Source: SIAJ01 sp036266155
GTDB lineage: Bacteria > Planctomycetota > Planctomycetia > Gemmatales > Gemmataceae
Length of the DNA: 42,913 bases
Direction of reading: 5' to 3'
Assembly (NCBI GenBank): GCA_036266155.1
Contig: DATANR010000381.1
Span: 1 to 42,913, forward strand
Made by a program: the position numbers and the translations under genes. The notes beneath the pieces are model-generated. The model ran no database searches and was not told where the DNA came from. It was given only the letters and a program-made list of their open reading frames with translations. This document shows, in pieces, positions 1 to 8,500 of this stretch. The first letter of the stretch is position 1. Every line of letters begins with the position of its first letter.

Positions 1-16
1 CAGAAACAGCGTTCTA

Positions 17-121
17 CGACCCCATTGGGCCCGTTGGGGTCGGCTGGCGTGCGGATATCGCTTTCCGGTGGTCGAGCTGCCGCTCGATCACCGGCTAATA
101 TCTGCGATCCCTACGGGATCG
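17..121. repeat. Cluster of three palindromes upstream of the PQQ gene
   Basis: Three dyads are visible. The first is CGACCCC/GGGGTCG at 17-23 and 36-42. The second has 13-base arms with one mismatch, at 65-77 and 82-94, around a TGCC loop. The third is CGATCCC/GGGATCG at 105-121 around a TAC loop. ATATC also recurs on both sides of the middle dyad. The look is that of a REP-like intergenic repeat or a multi-hairpin RNA. No T-run follows a stem directly, so a terminator is not favoured. Confidence 0.6.
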
Positions 122-188
122 GAAGACCAAACTCGGTCGCATTCACCGGGGATTTTTTCAACTACAATCACTCTTCCGGAGAACCCAC

Positions 189-1511
189 ATGTCGCTCCGT
201 TTTCTGACCCGTCTTGCATTGCTTGTTCTGCCCGCGCCAGTGTGTGCCGATGAATGGCCCCAGTTCCGAGGGCCGGGTGGTACCGGCGTCGTCACGAGCA
301 AGGTCGTTCCGCCTTCGACTTGGACCACGACGGACAACGTGGCCTGGAAGACCGAAGTCCCCGGCGAAGGTTGGTCGTGCCCGATCGTCACGGGCGGCAA
401 AGTCTTCGTCACCAGTTGCGTGAGCGACACGAAGGCGACGCCGCCGAAGACCGGCTACTACGCCCCGACGAACACCAAGACGCACACCGGCGAACACAAG
501 TGGACGCTCTTCTGTATCGACGCGGCCACCGGCAAGATCCTCTGGGAACGGGTCGCCCATCAAGGCGAGCCGAAGCATCCGATCCATGTGAAAGCAAGCT
601 ACGCGCCCGAGACTCCGGTCACTGACGGCGAACGCGTGTACGCCTATTTCGGCAACGTCGGCGTCTATTGCTACGATCTGGCCGGTAAGCAACTCTGGTC
701 GCGGTCCTGGGACGTCGTGCCGACGCAGCTCAACTGGGGCACTGGAGCGTCTCCGGCCTTGCACAAGGACCGGCTCTACATCGTCAACGACAACGAGAAG
801 AAGTCCTTCTTGGTGGCGATCGACAAGTCCACAGGCAGGGAAGTGTGGAAGGTCGATCGGCCTGAAAAGAGCAACTGGGCGACGCCGTTCATTTGGGAGA
901 ACGACAAGCGGACCGAGATCGTCACGACCGGCAAGGGCAAGGTGCGCTCCTACGATCTTGACGGCAAACTCCTTTGGGAATTCGGCGGTATGTCGTCGAT
1001 CTGCGTGCCGGCCCCCGTGGCTGCGCATGGGCTGCTCTATGTGAGTTCCGGTTACGAGTTCGGTCGACCGCGCCCAGTCTTTGCCGTGCGTCCCGGAGCG
1101 GCCGGCGACATCTCTTTGAAGAAAGACGAAACGAGCAACGAGTTCATCGCCTGGTACAAGGAACCGGCCGGGGCCTATCACCCGACGCCGCTCGTTCTCG
1201 GCGACAACCTGTATGTGCTCTACTCGACCGGCTTCATCTCCTGCTACGATGCCAAGACCGGCAAGCCCGTTTACGAGCGCGAGCGCCTGGGCGGCAGCTT
1301 CACCTCGTCGCCATGGGCTTACGACGGCAAGGTCTTTTGCCTGAGCGAGGAAGGAACGACGTACGTGGTGAAAGCCGGTCCGACCTTTGAATTGCTCGGC
1401 AAAAACGTCCTGGGCGACGTGGCGCTGGCGACGCCGGCCGTGGCGGACGGGCGATTATTCTTGCGCACCGCGGCGACGCTTTATTGCGTTGAGAAACCAG
1501 CGCGGAAGTGA
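189..1511 (+). CDS. Secreted PQQ-type beta-propeller repeat protein
   Basis: This 440-residue protein starts with a hydrophobic signal segment (about residues 1-20, ending PVCADEWPQ), followed by WPQFRGP, which typically opens planctomycete PQQ-like propellers. Blade motifs recur: CIDAATGKILW, CYDLAGKQLW, AIDKSTGREVW, SYDLDGKLLW and CYDAKTGKPVY. These match the PQQ_2 / BamB-like fold. Such proteins are exported and usually lack proven PQQ binding, so an enzymatic role cannot be stated. The ATG at 189 follows CGGAGAA about 8 bases upstream. The gene stands alone, with repeat-filled spacers on both sides. The family call is firm, the role unknown. Confidence 0.85.
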   Translation: MSLRFLTRLALLVLPAPVCADEWPQFRGPGGTGVVTSKVVPPSTWTTTDNVAWKTEVPGEGWSCPIVTGGKVFVTSCVSDTKATPPKTGYYAPTNTKTHTGEHKWTLFCIDAATGKILWERVAHQGEPKHPIHVKASYAPETPVTDGERVYAYFGNVGVYCYDLAGKQLWSRSWDVVPTQLNWGTGASPALHKDRLYIVNDNEKKSFLVAIDKSTGREVWKVDRPEKSNWATPFIWENDKRTEIVTTGKGKVRSYDLDGKLLWEFGGMSSICVPAPVAAHGLLYVSSGYEFGRPRPVFAVRPGAAGDISLKKDETSNEFIAWYKEPAGAYHPTPLVLGDNLYVLYSTGFISCYDAKTGKPVYERERLGGSFTSSPWAYDGKVFCLSEEGTTYVVKAGPTFELLGKNVLGDVALATPAVADGRLFLRTAATLYCVEKPARK

Positions 1512-1530
1512 GAATCGATTTGGACTTGCA

Positions 1531-1721
1531 TTTCGCCCCGAAGGGGCTCGGCAGGACAGCCCAGGGCAACGTCCTGGGAAATGTAGCGCGCAACGCGCAT
1601 TTGCACGCTGAAGGCGTGCGGCCGCTCGGCCGCATCCTTTCAGGATGCTCAGGGAATTAATGCGATATCGCTTCCCAGGGCGTTGCCCTGGTCTATCCTG
1701 CCTGGCCCCTTCGGGGCAAAA
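1531..1721. repeat. Composite inverted repeat with nested hairpins (BIME-like)
   Basis: The 315-base gap between 1511 and 1827 is mostly repeat. A roughly 50-base segment at 1531-1580 recurs in reverse complement at about 1671-1720 with only a few differences. Each copy itself holds two hairpins: GCCCC-GAA-GGGGC (1535-1547) and CCCAGG...CCTGGG (1560-1578) on the left, CCAGGGC...GCCCTGG (1675-1691) and GCCCC-TTC-GGGGC (1705-1717) on the right. Between them lie further short dyads, GCACGC/GCGTGC (1603-1619) and GCATCC/GGATGC (1632-1648). No ORF with coding character is seen here. Bases 1722-1826 probably carry the promoter of the next gene, but no clear box was identified. Confidence 0.75.
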
Positions 1722-1826
1722 GACTGGTCGCGTTTAGCGAGGAGTGTCGAAAATCCCGTATCAATTCGCCCGCCCCGCGAGAATACTTCGTGGATCGACC
1801 GACCATCCTGATGCGGGAGTGAACCC

Positions 1827-2306
1827 ATGTCGCGTGTTCGAACATTAGCCCTCGCCTGCCTCACGTTGGCTTGGCTCATCCTTTCAACAGTGGCACGCTG
1901 CGACGAGCCCAAGGACATCAAGCCAATCGCTTCCGCCGAGGACATGGAGCGCACCAGTCGATTCGGACCAATTCATCTCACAAAAGTGGGAGTTGTGATT
2001 CGCAGCGCCGAGGAACTCGTGGCTCAGTCTCCCAGGCCTGAGACCGCAAAGGACCCGAAAGTCCAAAAGGAGATGGAGGCCGAAATGGCCAAGGTCCTCA
2101 AGGTCGACGCGATCGACTGGAAGAAACAAATGATCCTGGGTGTCGTTGGCTATGACTTCGACTCACTGAAAACGGATGCAAAGACGCTGACCGCCAGTTA
2201 CGCTCCCTTCAATGAGCCGGTGACGCGGGCGATCCCAAAAACACCCAAAATCGTGGTCCTGATTGAACGATTTGACGGCGAAGTGAAGTTCGTCCCCAAG
2301 AAATAA
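1827..2306 (+). CDS. Small secreted protein of unknown function, first of three related copies
   Basis: The 159-residue product begins with a signal-like hydrophobic stretch (LALACLTLAWLILSTVARC, about residues 7-25). The mature part carries a pattern shared with the next two genes: VIRSAEELVA, then AEMAKVLKVDAIDWKKQMILGV, then a hydrophobic strand and IERFDGEVKFVP at the end. I do not recognise a named family. The SxDW..QMvl core followed by beta strands loosely recalls PrcB-type domains, which is only a suggestion. Cys occurs only in the signal region. GGGAG lies 8 bases before the ATG. Only 16 bases separate it from the next gene, so co-transcription is likely. Confidence 0.75.
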   Translation: MSRVRTLALACLTLAWLILSTVARCDEPKDIKPIASAEDMERTSRFGPIHLTKVGVVIRSAEELVAQSPRPETAKDPKVQKEMEAEMAKVLKVDAIDWKKQMILGVVGYDFDSLKTDAKTLTASYAPFNEPVTRAIPKTPKIVVLIERFDGEVKFVPKK

Positions 2307-2322
2307 CTCCGGAGGAAAACCC

Positions 2323-2811
2323 ATGTCTCGTCGACTACTCTTCGTTGCGTGCCTGGTGCTCGCCCAGGCCTGCAGTTCTCTGCACGCTGAGGACGCTCGC
2401 GACCTGAAAATCATTGCGACGGCCCAGGACAGTCCGACCGCGGACAACATCGGCCCCGTTCGACTCAATAACTACGGCGGCATCGTGATCCGTAGCGCCG
2501 AAGAGTTGGTGGCCGCGTCGGCCAAGTCCGATTCTGCGAAGAATGCTGTAGTGCAAGGAGAAATGATGGCCGAGTTGGCCAAGGTCCTGCAGGTCGACGG
2601 GATCGACTGGTCCACGCAAATGATCGTGGCAGTGCGCGGTGAACCGGGGACCAAGGCCGACCGCATCCACTTCGATTCGTTGAAAGTCGAAGGCAATACG
2701 CTGACCGTGACGTGGAAGGTTAAACAACGACCGCCGCACGCCGGTTTCGGGACACCGATCGCGCTGATTCTGGTCGATCGGTTCGAGGGTGAGACGAAGT
2801 TTGCGCCGTGA
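2323..2811 (+). CDS. Small secreted protein of unknown function, second related copy
   Basis: This 162-residue paralogue of the preceding gene has a signal peptide (LLFVACLVLAQACSSLHA), with an AC near the predicted cleavage site that might make it a lipoprotein. The shared blocks are IVIRSAEELVA, AELAKVLQVDGIDWSTQMIVAV and LVDRFEGETKFAP. It keeps the same length and order of blocks as its neighbours, which supports tandem duplication. A very good ribosome site (GGAGGAAAA) sits just before the ATG at 2323, only 16 bases after the previous stop. Function is unknown. Repeat-rich DNA follows directly. Confidence 0.75.
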   Translation: MSRRLLFVACLVLAQACSSLHAEDARDLKIIATAQDSPTADNIGPVRLNNYGGIVIRSAEELVAASAKSDSAKNAVVQGEMMAELAKVLQVDGIDWSTQMIVAVRGEPGTKADRIHFDSLKVEGNTLTVTWKVKQRPPHAGFGTPIALILVDRFEGETKFAP

Positions 2812-2823
2812 TGGGTCGGATTT

Positions 2824-2962
2824 TCTCCCCTCTCCCCCGCTTCGGGGGAGAGGGGCCGGGGGTGAGGGGGTCAACGCTCGCGGGGAGTGCGACCACCTTT
2901 CCGACGCAGCGACGTCTACCCCCTCACCCCAACCCTCTCCCCCGCAAAGCCGGGGGAGAGGG
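2824..2962. repeat. CCCTCTCCCCC/GGGGGAGAGGG palindrome pair
   Basis: Two hairpins with almost the same stem flank a spacer. The first has 12-bp perfect arms, CCCCTCTCCCCC (2827-2838) and its complement (2844-2855). The second has 11-bp arms at 2933-2943 and 2952-2962. Between them the 13-mer GGGGTGAGGGGGT (2859-2871) recurs inverted at 2918-2930, so the whole block is a nested inverted repeat. This CCCTCACCCCAACCCTCTCCC text is a familiar dispersed repeat in many environmental bacteria. It separates the second paralogue from the third, and may either terminate or attenuate read-through. Confidence 0.8.
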
Positions 2963-3027
2963 AGTCGGAATGCCGCTTCGCCGCTCTGGGCGCTCCCCTG
3001 CCTTGAATCGACTTCGGAGAGAATTCA

Positions 3028-4344
3028 ATGCCTCGCACACTGCCCGCCGCCTTCGTGCTTGCCGCCGCAACCTGGGCGACTCCGCCTCTGTCTGCGGATG
3101 AGCCGAAAATCCTCACCAGCGCCAGCGACTCGGAGCCGACACTCGTTCGCCTGAAGAAGAACGACAGCGGCATCGCGATCCGGAGCGCCAAGGACCTCGC
3201 AGCCATTGCGAGTCTTCCGGGTCCAGGCAGGGGGGAAGCACCGAAGGACCTGGAAGCCGAACTGGCCAAGCGATTCCAACTGACCAGCATCGATTGGAAC
3301 AAGCAGATGGTGCTGGTCACGCAAGGCCGGCCAACGCGCGGCGAGCATGGCACCATCAAGTTCGAGCCGCTCAAGATTGATGGCAAGACGCTCGTCGTTC
3401 ACTGGCATCAGGAGAACCGTTCGTTTCGCGCCCCATACCAGGGCCCGCCGATCGGGTTCGCGTTGGTCGATCGCTTCGAAGGCGATGTGTCGTTCATCCC
3501 ACGGGAGTTCGCGAACTCGATCGAGATGACACTGGTGTTGATTCCGCGCGGCAAATTCCTGATGGGCTCGCCCAAGGACGAAGAAAACCGGCTCGACGAA
3601 GAACTGCAGCACGAGGTCGAGATCACGCGGCCGTACTACATGGGCAAGCACGAGGTGACCGTCGGTCAATTCAAGGCCTTTGTCAAGGACACGAATTACC
3701 AGACCGAAGCGGAGAAAGACGGCAAGGGCGGTCGAGCCTTTGACGGCAAAGAGTTTATCTACAAGCCGGAGTTCACCTGGAAAAACCTTTATTACAAACA
3801 AGCCGACTACGAACCGGTCGTCGTCGTCACCTGGAACGATGCCGTCGCCTTTTGCGCCTGGCTATCGAAGAAGGAAGGCGTGAAGTATCGCTTGCCGACC
3901 GAGGCTGAGTGGGAGTACGCATGTCGCGCCGGCACGCAGACGCGCTTCCACACCGGCGACCGCGACGACGATCTGAAATTGGCCGGCAACATCGCGGACG
4001 CCTCGCTCAAGAAGAAGTGGCCGGACGCGTTTTGGTGCATGACCTGGGACGATCGCTTCCCGTTTACGGCCCCGGTCGGCTACTTCAAGATGAATGCGTT
4101 CGGCCTCAACGACATGCACGGCAACGCCTGGGAATGGTGTTCCGACTGGTATGCCGAGGATTATTACAGCAAGAGTCCGAAGCAGGATCCGCAAGGTCCG
4201 GCGACCGGAAAAGAGCGCGTCGCCCGCGGCGGCGCCTGGAGCACCCAGCCCAAGTTCTGCCGCTCCGCTTTCCGCGACTGGCACGAACCCGGCTATCGCA
4301 GCGATTGCGTGGGCTTCCGCGTCGTGGCGGAAATAGCCAAGTAG
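3028..4344 (+). CDS. Exported SUMF1/FGE-like protein fused to the small paralogous domain
   Basis: This 438-residue, two-part protein has a signal peptide (about 1-24). Residues 25-165 repeat the domain of the two preceding genes (IAIRSAKDLAA, LTSIDWNKQMVLV, ALVDRFEGDVSFIP). Residues 170-435 are a formylglycine-generating-enzyme-type domain: LIPRGKFLMGS, KHEVTVGQFKAF, PVVVVTWNDAVAFCAWLS, YRLPTEAEWEYACRAGT, GLNDMHGNAWEWCSDWY, RVARGGAW and GFRVV. In true FGEs two cysteines after the GGS motif bind copper. Here the segment reads GGAWSTQPKFCR, so by my alignment one of the pair is Thr, and sulfatase activation is doubtful. Bacterial members of this fold often bind ligands or assist other chemistry. 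It ends 9 bases from a convergent gene. Confidence 0.85.
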   Translation: MPRTLPAAFVLAAATWATPPLSADEPKILTSASDSEPTLVRLKKNDSGIAIRSAKDLAAIASLPGPGRGEAPKDLEAELAKRFQLTSIDWNKQMVLVTQGRPTRGEHGTIKFEPLKIDGKTLVVHWHQENRSFRAPYQGPPIGFALVDRFEGDVSFIPREFANSIEMTLVLIPRGKFLMGSPKDEENRLDEELQHEVEITRPYYMGKHEVTVGQFKAFVKDTNYQTEAEKDGKGGRAFDGKEFIYKPEFTWKNLYYKQADYEPVVVVTWNDAVAFCAWLSKKEGVKYRLPTEAEWEYACRAGTQTRFHTGDRDDDLKLAGNIADASLKKKWPDAFWCMTWDDRFPFTAPVGYFKMNAFGLNDMHGNAWEWCSDWYAEDYYSKSPKQDPQGPATGKERVARGGAWSTQPKFCRSAFRDWHEPGYRSDCVGFRVVAEIAK

Positions 4345-4353
4345 TGAAGCCAC

Positions 4354-5298
4354 TCAAAACCGCTGAATGATGTCGCGCAACACCTCCACATCACTATCGG
4401 GCCGACGCAAGCCATTCGGATGCGGCGAGTCCGACGCGATCCAGCCGCGTAGTTTGAGGAATTGAGCAGCACTGTGCTTGTAGGCGGGCACCGGCGCGCG
4501 AAAGGCGAAGAAGCCGAGGTATTGCAGCACATCGTTCACTTCGTAGAAGGCGGGGTCGCCCGCTTGCCACAACACATCGCGCTTTGCGAACAGGTCCGGA
4601 GCGAAGGTGCTTAGGCCAAGCAAGTAGTCGCTGCCGTACATCACCATATCGATGCCCAGATCGTTGCCGGTGAGCACCATGAACTCTGGGCGGCGCTCGT
4701 CGCGCAATTGCAGACGCTGCCATTCGAGTTGACGGTCGAGCGACGAGTGTTTCGCGCCGATGCACTCCGAGATCGCCATGAGACCGGCATAAGTGTCGAG
4801 GTCGTAGATGCGTCCAAACGGCGCAAACATCGTTCCAAGTTCGAAGCCGATGAATCGCGTACAGTGTTTGGCAATCGCCCAATACGCTTCCAGCACGCGC
4901 TCGCCGGGCAATGAAGTGAGGCCGTAGGACTGAAAGATCACGGGCGTGCCGCCGACCGCGCCAATGTCGTCGATGGCCCGGCGATAGGCGTCGAGGTTAA
5001 AGTCGTCGCCGGCCGCATCGCGTACGAAGGCGCCGGCGACGAATTCCGTTCCTCCCGCGAGCGCCCGTGTCTCGGTCAACACCTGTCGCTTCTCCCCCGC
5101 CGTGAGAAGATTGACGTACCCCGTGTCCATGTTGACCGCGGGGATGAGCCCGGCCGCGAACGTGCGCGCAACGTGCGCGCGGAAGCCATCCCAGTCGATT
5201 CGTCCTTGCTCGTCGTACGGTAGAAGAATGGCCGACATGCCGACGATTCGGCGTCGCGGGCGGAGCATCGCAATCGGGTTGACGGAATTGTTAGCCAT
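4354..5298 (-). CDS. DapA/dihydrodipicolinate synthase-family lyase
   Basis: The product has about 314 residues, a normal DapA-family length. Recognisable parts are the N-terminal strand GMSAILLPYDEQGRIDWDGF, the substrate loop region NMDTGYVNLLT, EFVAGAFV, and the segment CIGAKHSSLD, whose Lys is placed where the family forms its Schiff base. The fold class is a TIM-barrel aldolase acting on pyruvate or similar keto acids. The true lysine-pathway GxTGE motif is altered (DTGYVNL), so this is a family member with unknown substrate, not lysine DapA. ATG at 5298 is preferred; GTG at 5319 would add MATPDFT. Neither has a clear ribosome site. It is convergent with the FGE-like gene. Confidence 0.75.
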   Translation of the reverse strand: MANNSVNPIAMLRPRRRIVGMSAILLPYDEQGRIDWDGFRAHVARTFAAGLIPAVNMDTGYVNLLTAGEKRQVLTETRALAGGTEFVAGAFVRDAAGDDFNLDAYRRAIDDIGAVGGTPVIFQSYGLTSLPGERVLEAYWAIAKHCTRFIGFELGTMFAPFGRIYDLDTYAGLMAISECIGAKHSSLDRQLEWQRLQLRDERRPEFMVLTGNDLGIDMVMYGSDYLLGLSTFAPDLFAKRDVLWQAGDPAFYEVNDVLQYLGFFAFRAPVPAYKHSAAQFLKLRGWIASDSPHPNGLRRPDSDVEVLRDIIQRF

Positions 5299-5532
5299 GG
5301 TGAAGTCTGGTGTAGCCACGCCGGGCCGGCGCGCCCAACTTTCGTTTCCGTGACGCCTAGTTCATTCAGGCAAACGCATTTGGACGACATGACTGAACAA
5401 TGGTTAGTGCAATTTTCGATCCAGATCTTATTATCTGATAAATGCTTGTGTCGATTTCAGTCACCACCTGAAATTGCGTTTCTGGGGTGTGTGTGTTTGT
5501 GAACGAAACGTGTCTTGCCCGAGTCGACGATC

Positions 5533-8500
5533 ATGAGCGAATCAACCAATGAACGGGAGAGACGCGTCGATGAGGCCATTGCCTGGTACTATCGCCAGGC
5601 GGAAGCCGGTTCGCCGCCGGATTCGAACGCGTTCCTGATGCTCTATCCCGATCTGCGCGAGGACCTGCAATCGTTTCTCGCGGACAAGGCGGCTTTTCAT
5701 CGAATGGCCGGGCCGGGCGATCCCGATGCGACGGTGACGCAGGACACGGGCGCTACGCCGCAAGCGGCGGCGTTGCTGGGGCGAGTGCGCTATTTTGGCG
5801 ATTACGAGTTGATCGCGGAGATCGCACGCGGCGGTATGGGCGTTGTCTATCGCGCGCGGCAAGTGAGCTTGAACCGCGTCGTCGCGCTCAAGATGATCCT
5901 GAGCGGCCAGCTCGCCAGCGACGCCGATGTAAAGCGCTTTCGCCAGGAAGCGGAGTCGGCCGCGAATCTCGATCATCCGAACATTCTGCCCATCTACGAA
6001 GTCGGGGAGCATGACGGCCGGCAATACTTTTCGATGAAGCTCGTCGAGGGCGGCAGTCTCGCGCAAAGCCCACGGACGAACGTCCGTGGGCTTGTCGTTC
6101 TGCTCATCAAAGTCGCTCGTGCCGTTCATTTTGCACATCAGCGCAATCTGCTCCATCGCGATCTCAAGCCCGCGAACGTGTTGCTTGATGCCGATGGCAC
6201 GCCCTATGTCACGGACTTCGGGCTTGCGAAAAAAGTCGAGGGCGACGCGGGCCTCACGCAATCGGGGGCCCTCGTCGGTACGCCGAGCTATATGGCGCCC
6301 GAGCAGGCACGCGCGGCCAAGCAACTCACCACCGGCATCGACGTCTATTCGCTCGGCGCGATTCTCTACGAGATGCTCACGGGCCAGCCGCCCTTCCGCG
6401 GCACCGGTGTGATGGACACGGTGCTTCAAGTGCTCAACAAGGAGGCGGACGATCCGCGCAAGCTCAACCCACGCATCGACCGCGATCTGAGCGTGATCGC
6501 GCTCAAGTGCCTGTCGAAGGAGCCGGCCAAGCGCTATGAGTCGGCAGCCGCCCTGGCCGACGATCTCGAACGCTGGCAACGCGGCGAGCCGATCGTCGCA
6601 CGGCCGGTGAGCTCACGCGAACGCTTCGTCAAATGGGTCCGCCGCAATCCGCTCCCGGCCGCATTCACGGCGATCATCTTGCTGCTGCTGATCTCGGGCC
6701 TGACGGCTGTCACGCGGCTGTACTTTCGCTCCGAGCATTTTCGACAAGACGCAGAGAGCCAGCGTGACCAGGCTCGCGGACGCCTGGCGCGGCAATACGT
6801 CGAGAAGGCCGGCGCCTTTGCGGAACAGAAGAACCCGCTCCTCGGTTTGCCGTGGCTCGTCGAAGCGATCAAGACCACGGATGGCACGCCGCAGGGCGAG
6901 CTGCATCGGCTGCATCTCAGAAGTCTGTTGTCGACGACGCCGGCCCTCGTGCATTACATGCCGACTGCGACGTGTGCCGCGCTGCATCCGGATGGCAAGC
7001 ACGTCGCCATCGGCAAAAAGAACGGCGTCGAGATTCTGCCTTTCGACAGCGACCGATCGACGGTCGCACGCATGGAGTTGTCGGTGCCGACGACGACGCT
7101 TGTGTTTAGTCCCAATGGCAAGCGTTTGTTAATCGCTGGCGGCGTCGGCGGCGCGGGCATGGGGCCGTGGATGGTCACCAGCGTTCGCGTTTTCGACGCC
7201 GAATTTGGAAAGGCGTTGACCCCAGAGAAGAAGGTCGGCCGCGAAAAGGACGGGGCGACATCGGTTCGCTTCAGCGACGACGGCTCGGTAATCGTCGCGT
7301 TGTGGCAAGGCCATGTCAATCGGCACGTCGTGAATATGGAGGTTTACCTGTACGACGCGAACACGCTGCAGCCGATAGGCAAGCCGTTCATTTGGGGCCA
7401 TCCCGAAGGACTCGACTACGTGCAGATCGACTACAAGAACCTGCGCGCATTGACCCCGTGTCGGAACGTTGAATCTAACTCGTTCGATTTCACGGCCAAA
7501 ACGCAGGTGTGGGACTTGCGGACCAGCGTCGCGTTGTTCGAGCCGATCCCATCGACGCTCGGAACGCCGACCGGTCCGCCGAGTCCAGATGGCAGCACGT
7601 TTGCGATGCAGCTCGAAAAGGTTGTCCGACTGCATTCGATGTCGACCGGCAAACCGACAGGCCAGCCGCTTCAGCATCCGGACTTGGTGTTGTCCGTCGC
7701 CTGGCGGCCGGATGGCAAAGTGATCGCCACGTTCTGCAAGGACGGCATCATGCGGACTTGGGATGCCGCCACTGGCAAACTCATCCCGAAGGATTTCACG
7801 CCGTGCGACACCGACGGCGTACGGGCGCTCGACTATAGCCCCGATGGGCACACGCTTTATGTGAACGGCCAACGCGGACTTGCGGCACGCGACGCCGATT
7901 CCGGTCAGTCCATGTTGAGCGTCGACTACGATGCGGCGAATCACACGATCGTGTTCAGCCCGGACGGAGTGCACGTTGTGACCGGCAATTACGAGGGGAT
8001 CGCGATTTGGAAGCGGGCTGGCGAACGTGCAATGCCGACGTTGCCGCACGGCGGACCGGTGGCGCCGTCATTCACAGCGAATGGTCGGTACTTGTTGACA
8101 ACGGGCAACGGGATCCGCCTCTGGGACCTCGCGGTGCCGCGCCCGGCGGCCCGGCCCGTGTTGCCGCCGTCGGCCGTGCAGGTTGGCCCCGCGATCATCA
8201 ACGCCGCGAATGATCGCGTCGCGACCTTGGACGCTGATGGTCAGGTCCACATCCACGACACGCGGACCGGCGCCGCGATCGGAGCGAGTTTCCGGCCGCC
8301 GGGAGAATGGCGTGCAGCTCAGTTGAGCCCAGACGGAAAAGTCGTTGCGACGATCGGTTGGGCCGAAGGACATTCGGGCGCGCCGACCGCGGCCGAGGTG
8401 GCCGGGCGAATGTGCGCCCGTGGCGGCTACATTTGGAAATCGCCGCGCGATGTCGGCGTTTGGGACGCGGCGACCGGCAAAGCCATCGTCGCCCCACTGC

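Noticed and set aside
168..1181. 337-codon minus-strand frame opposite the PQQ gene
   Set aside because: Shadow of a well-supported propeller protein.
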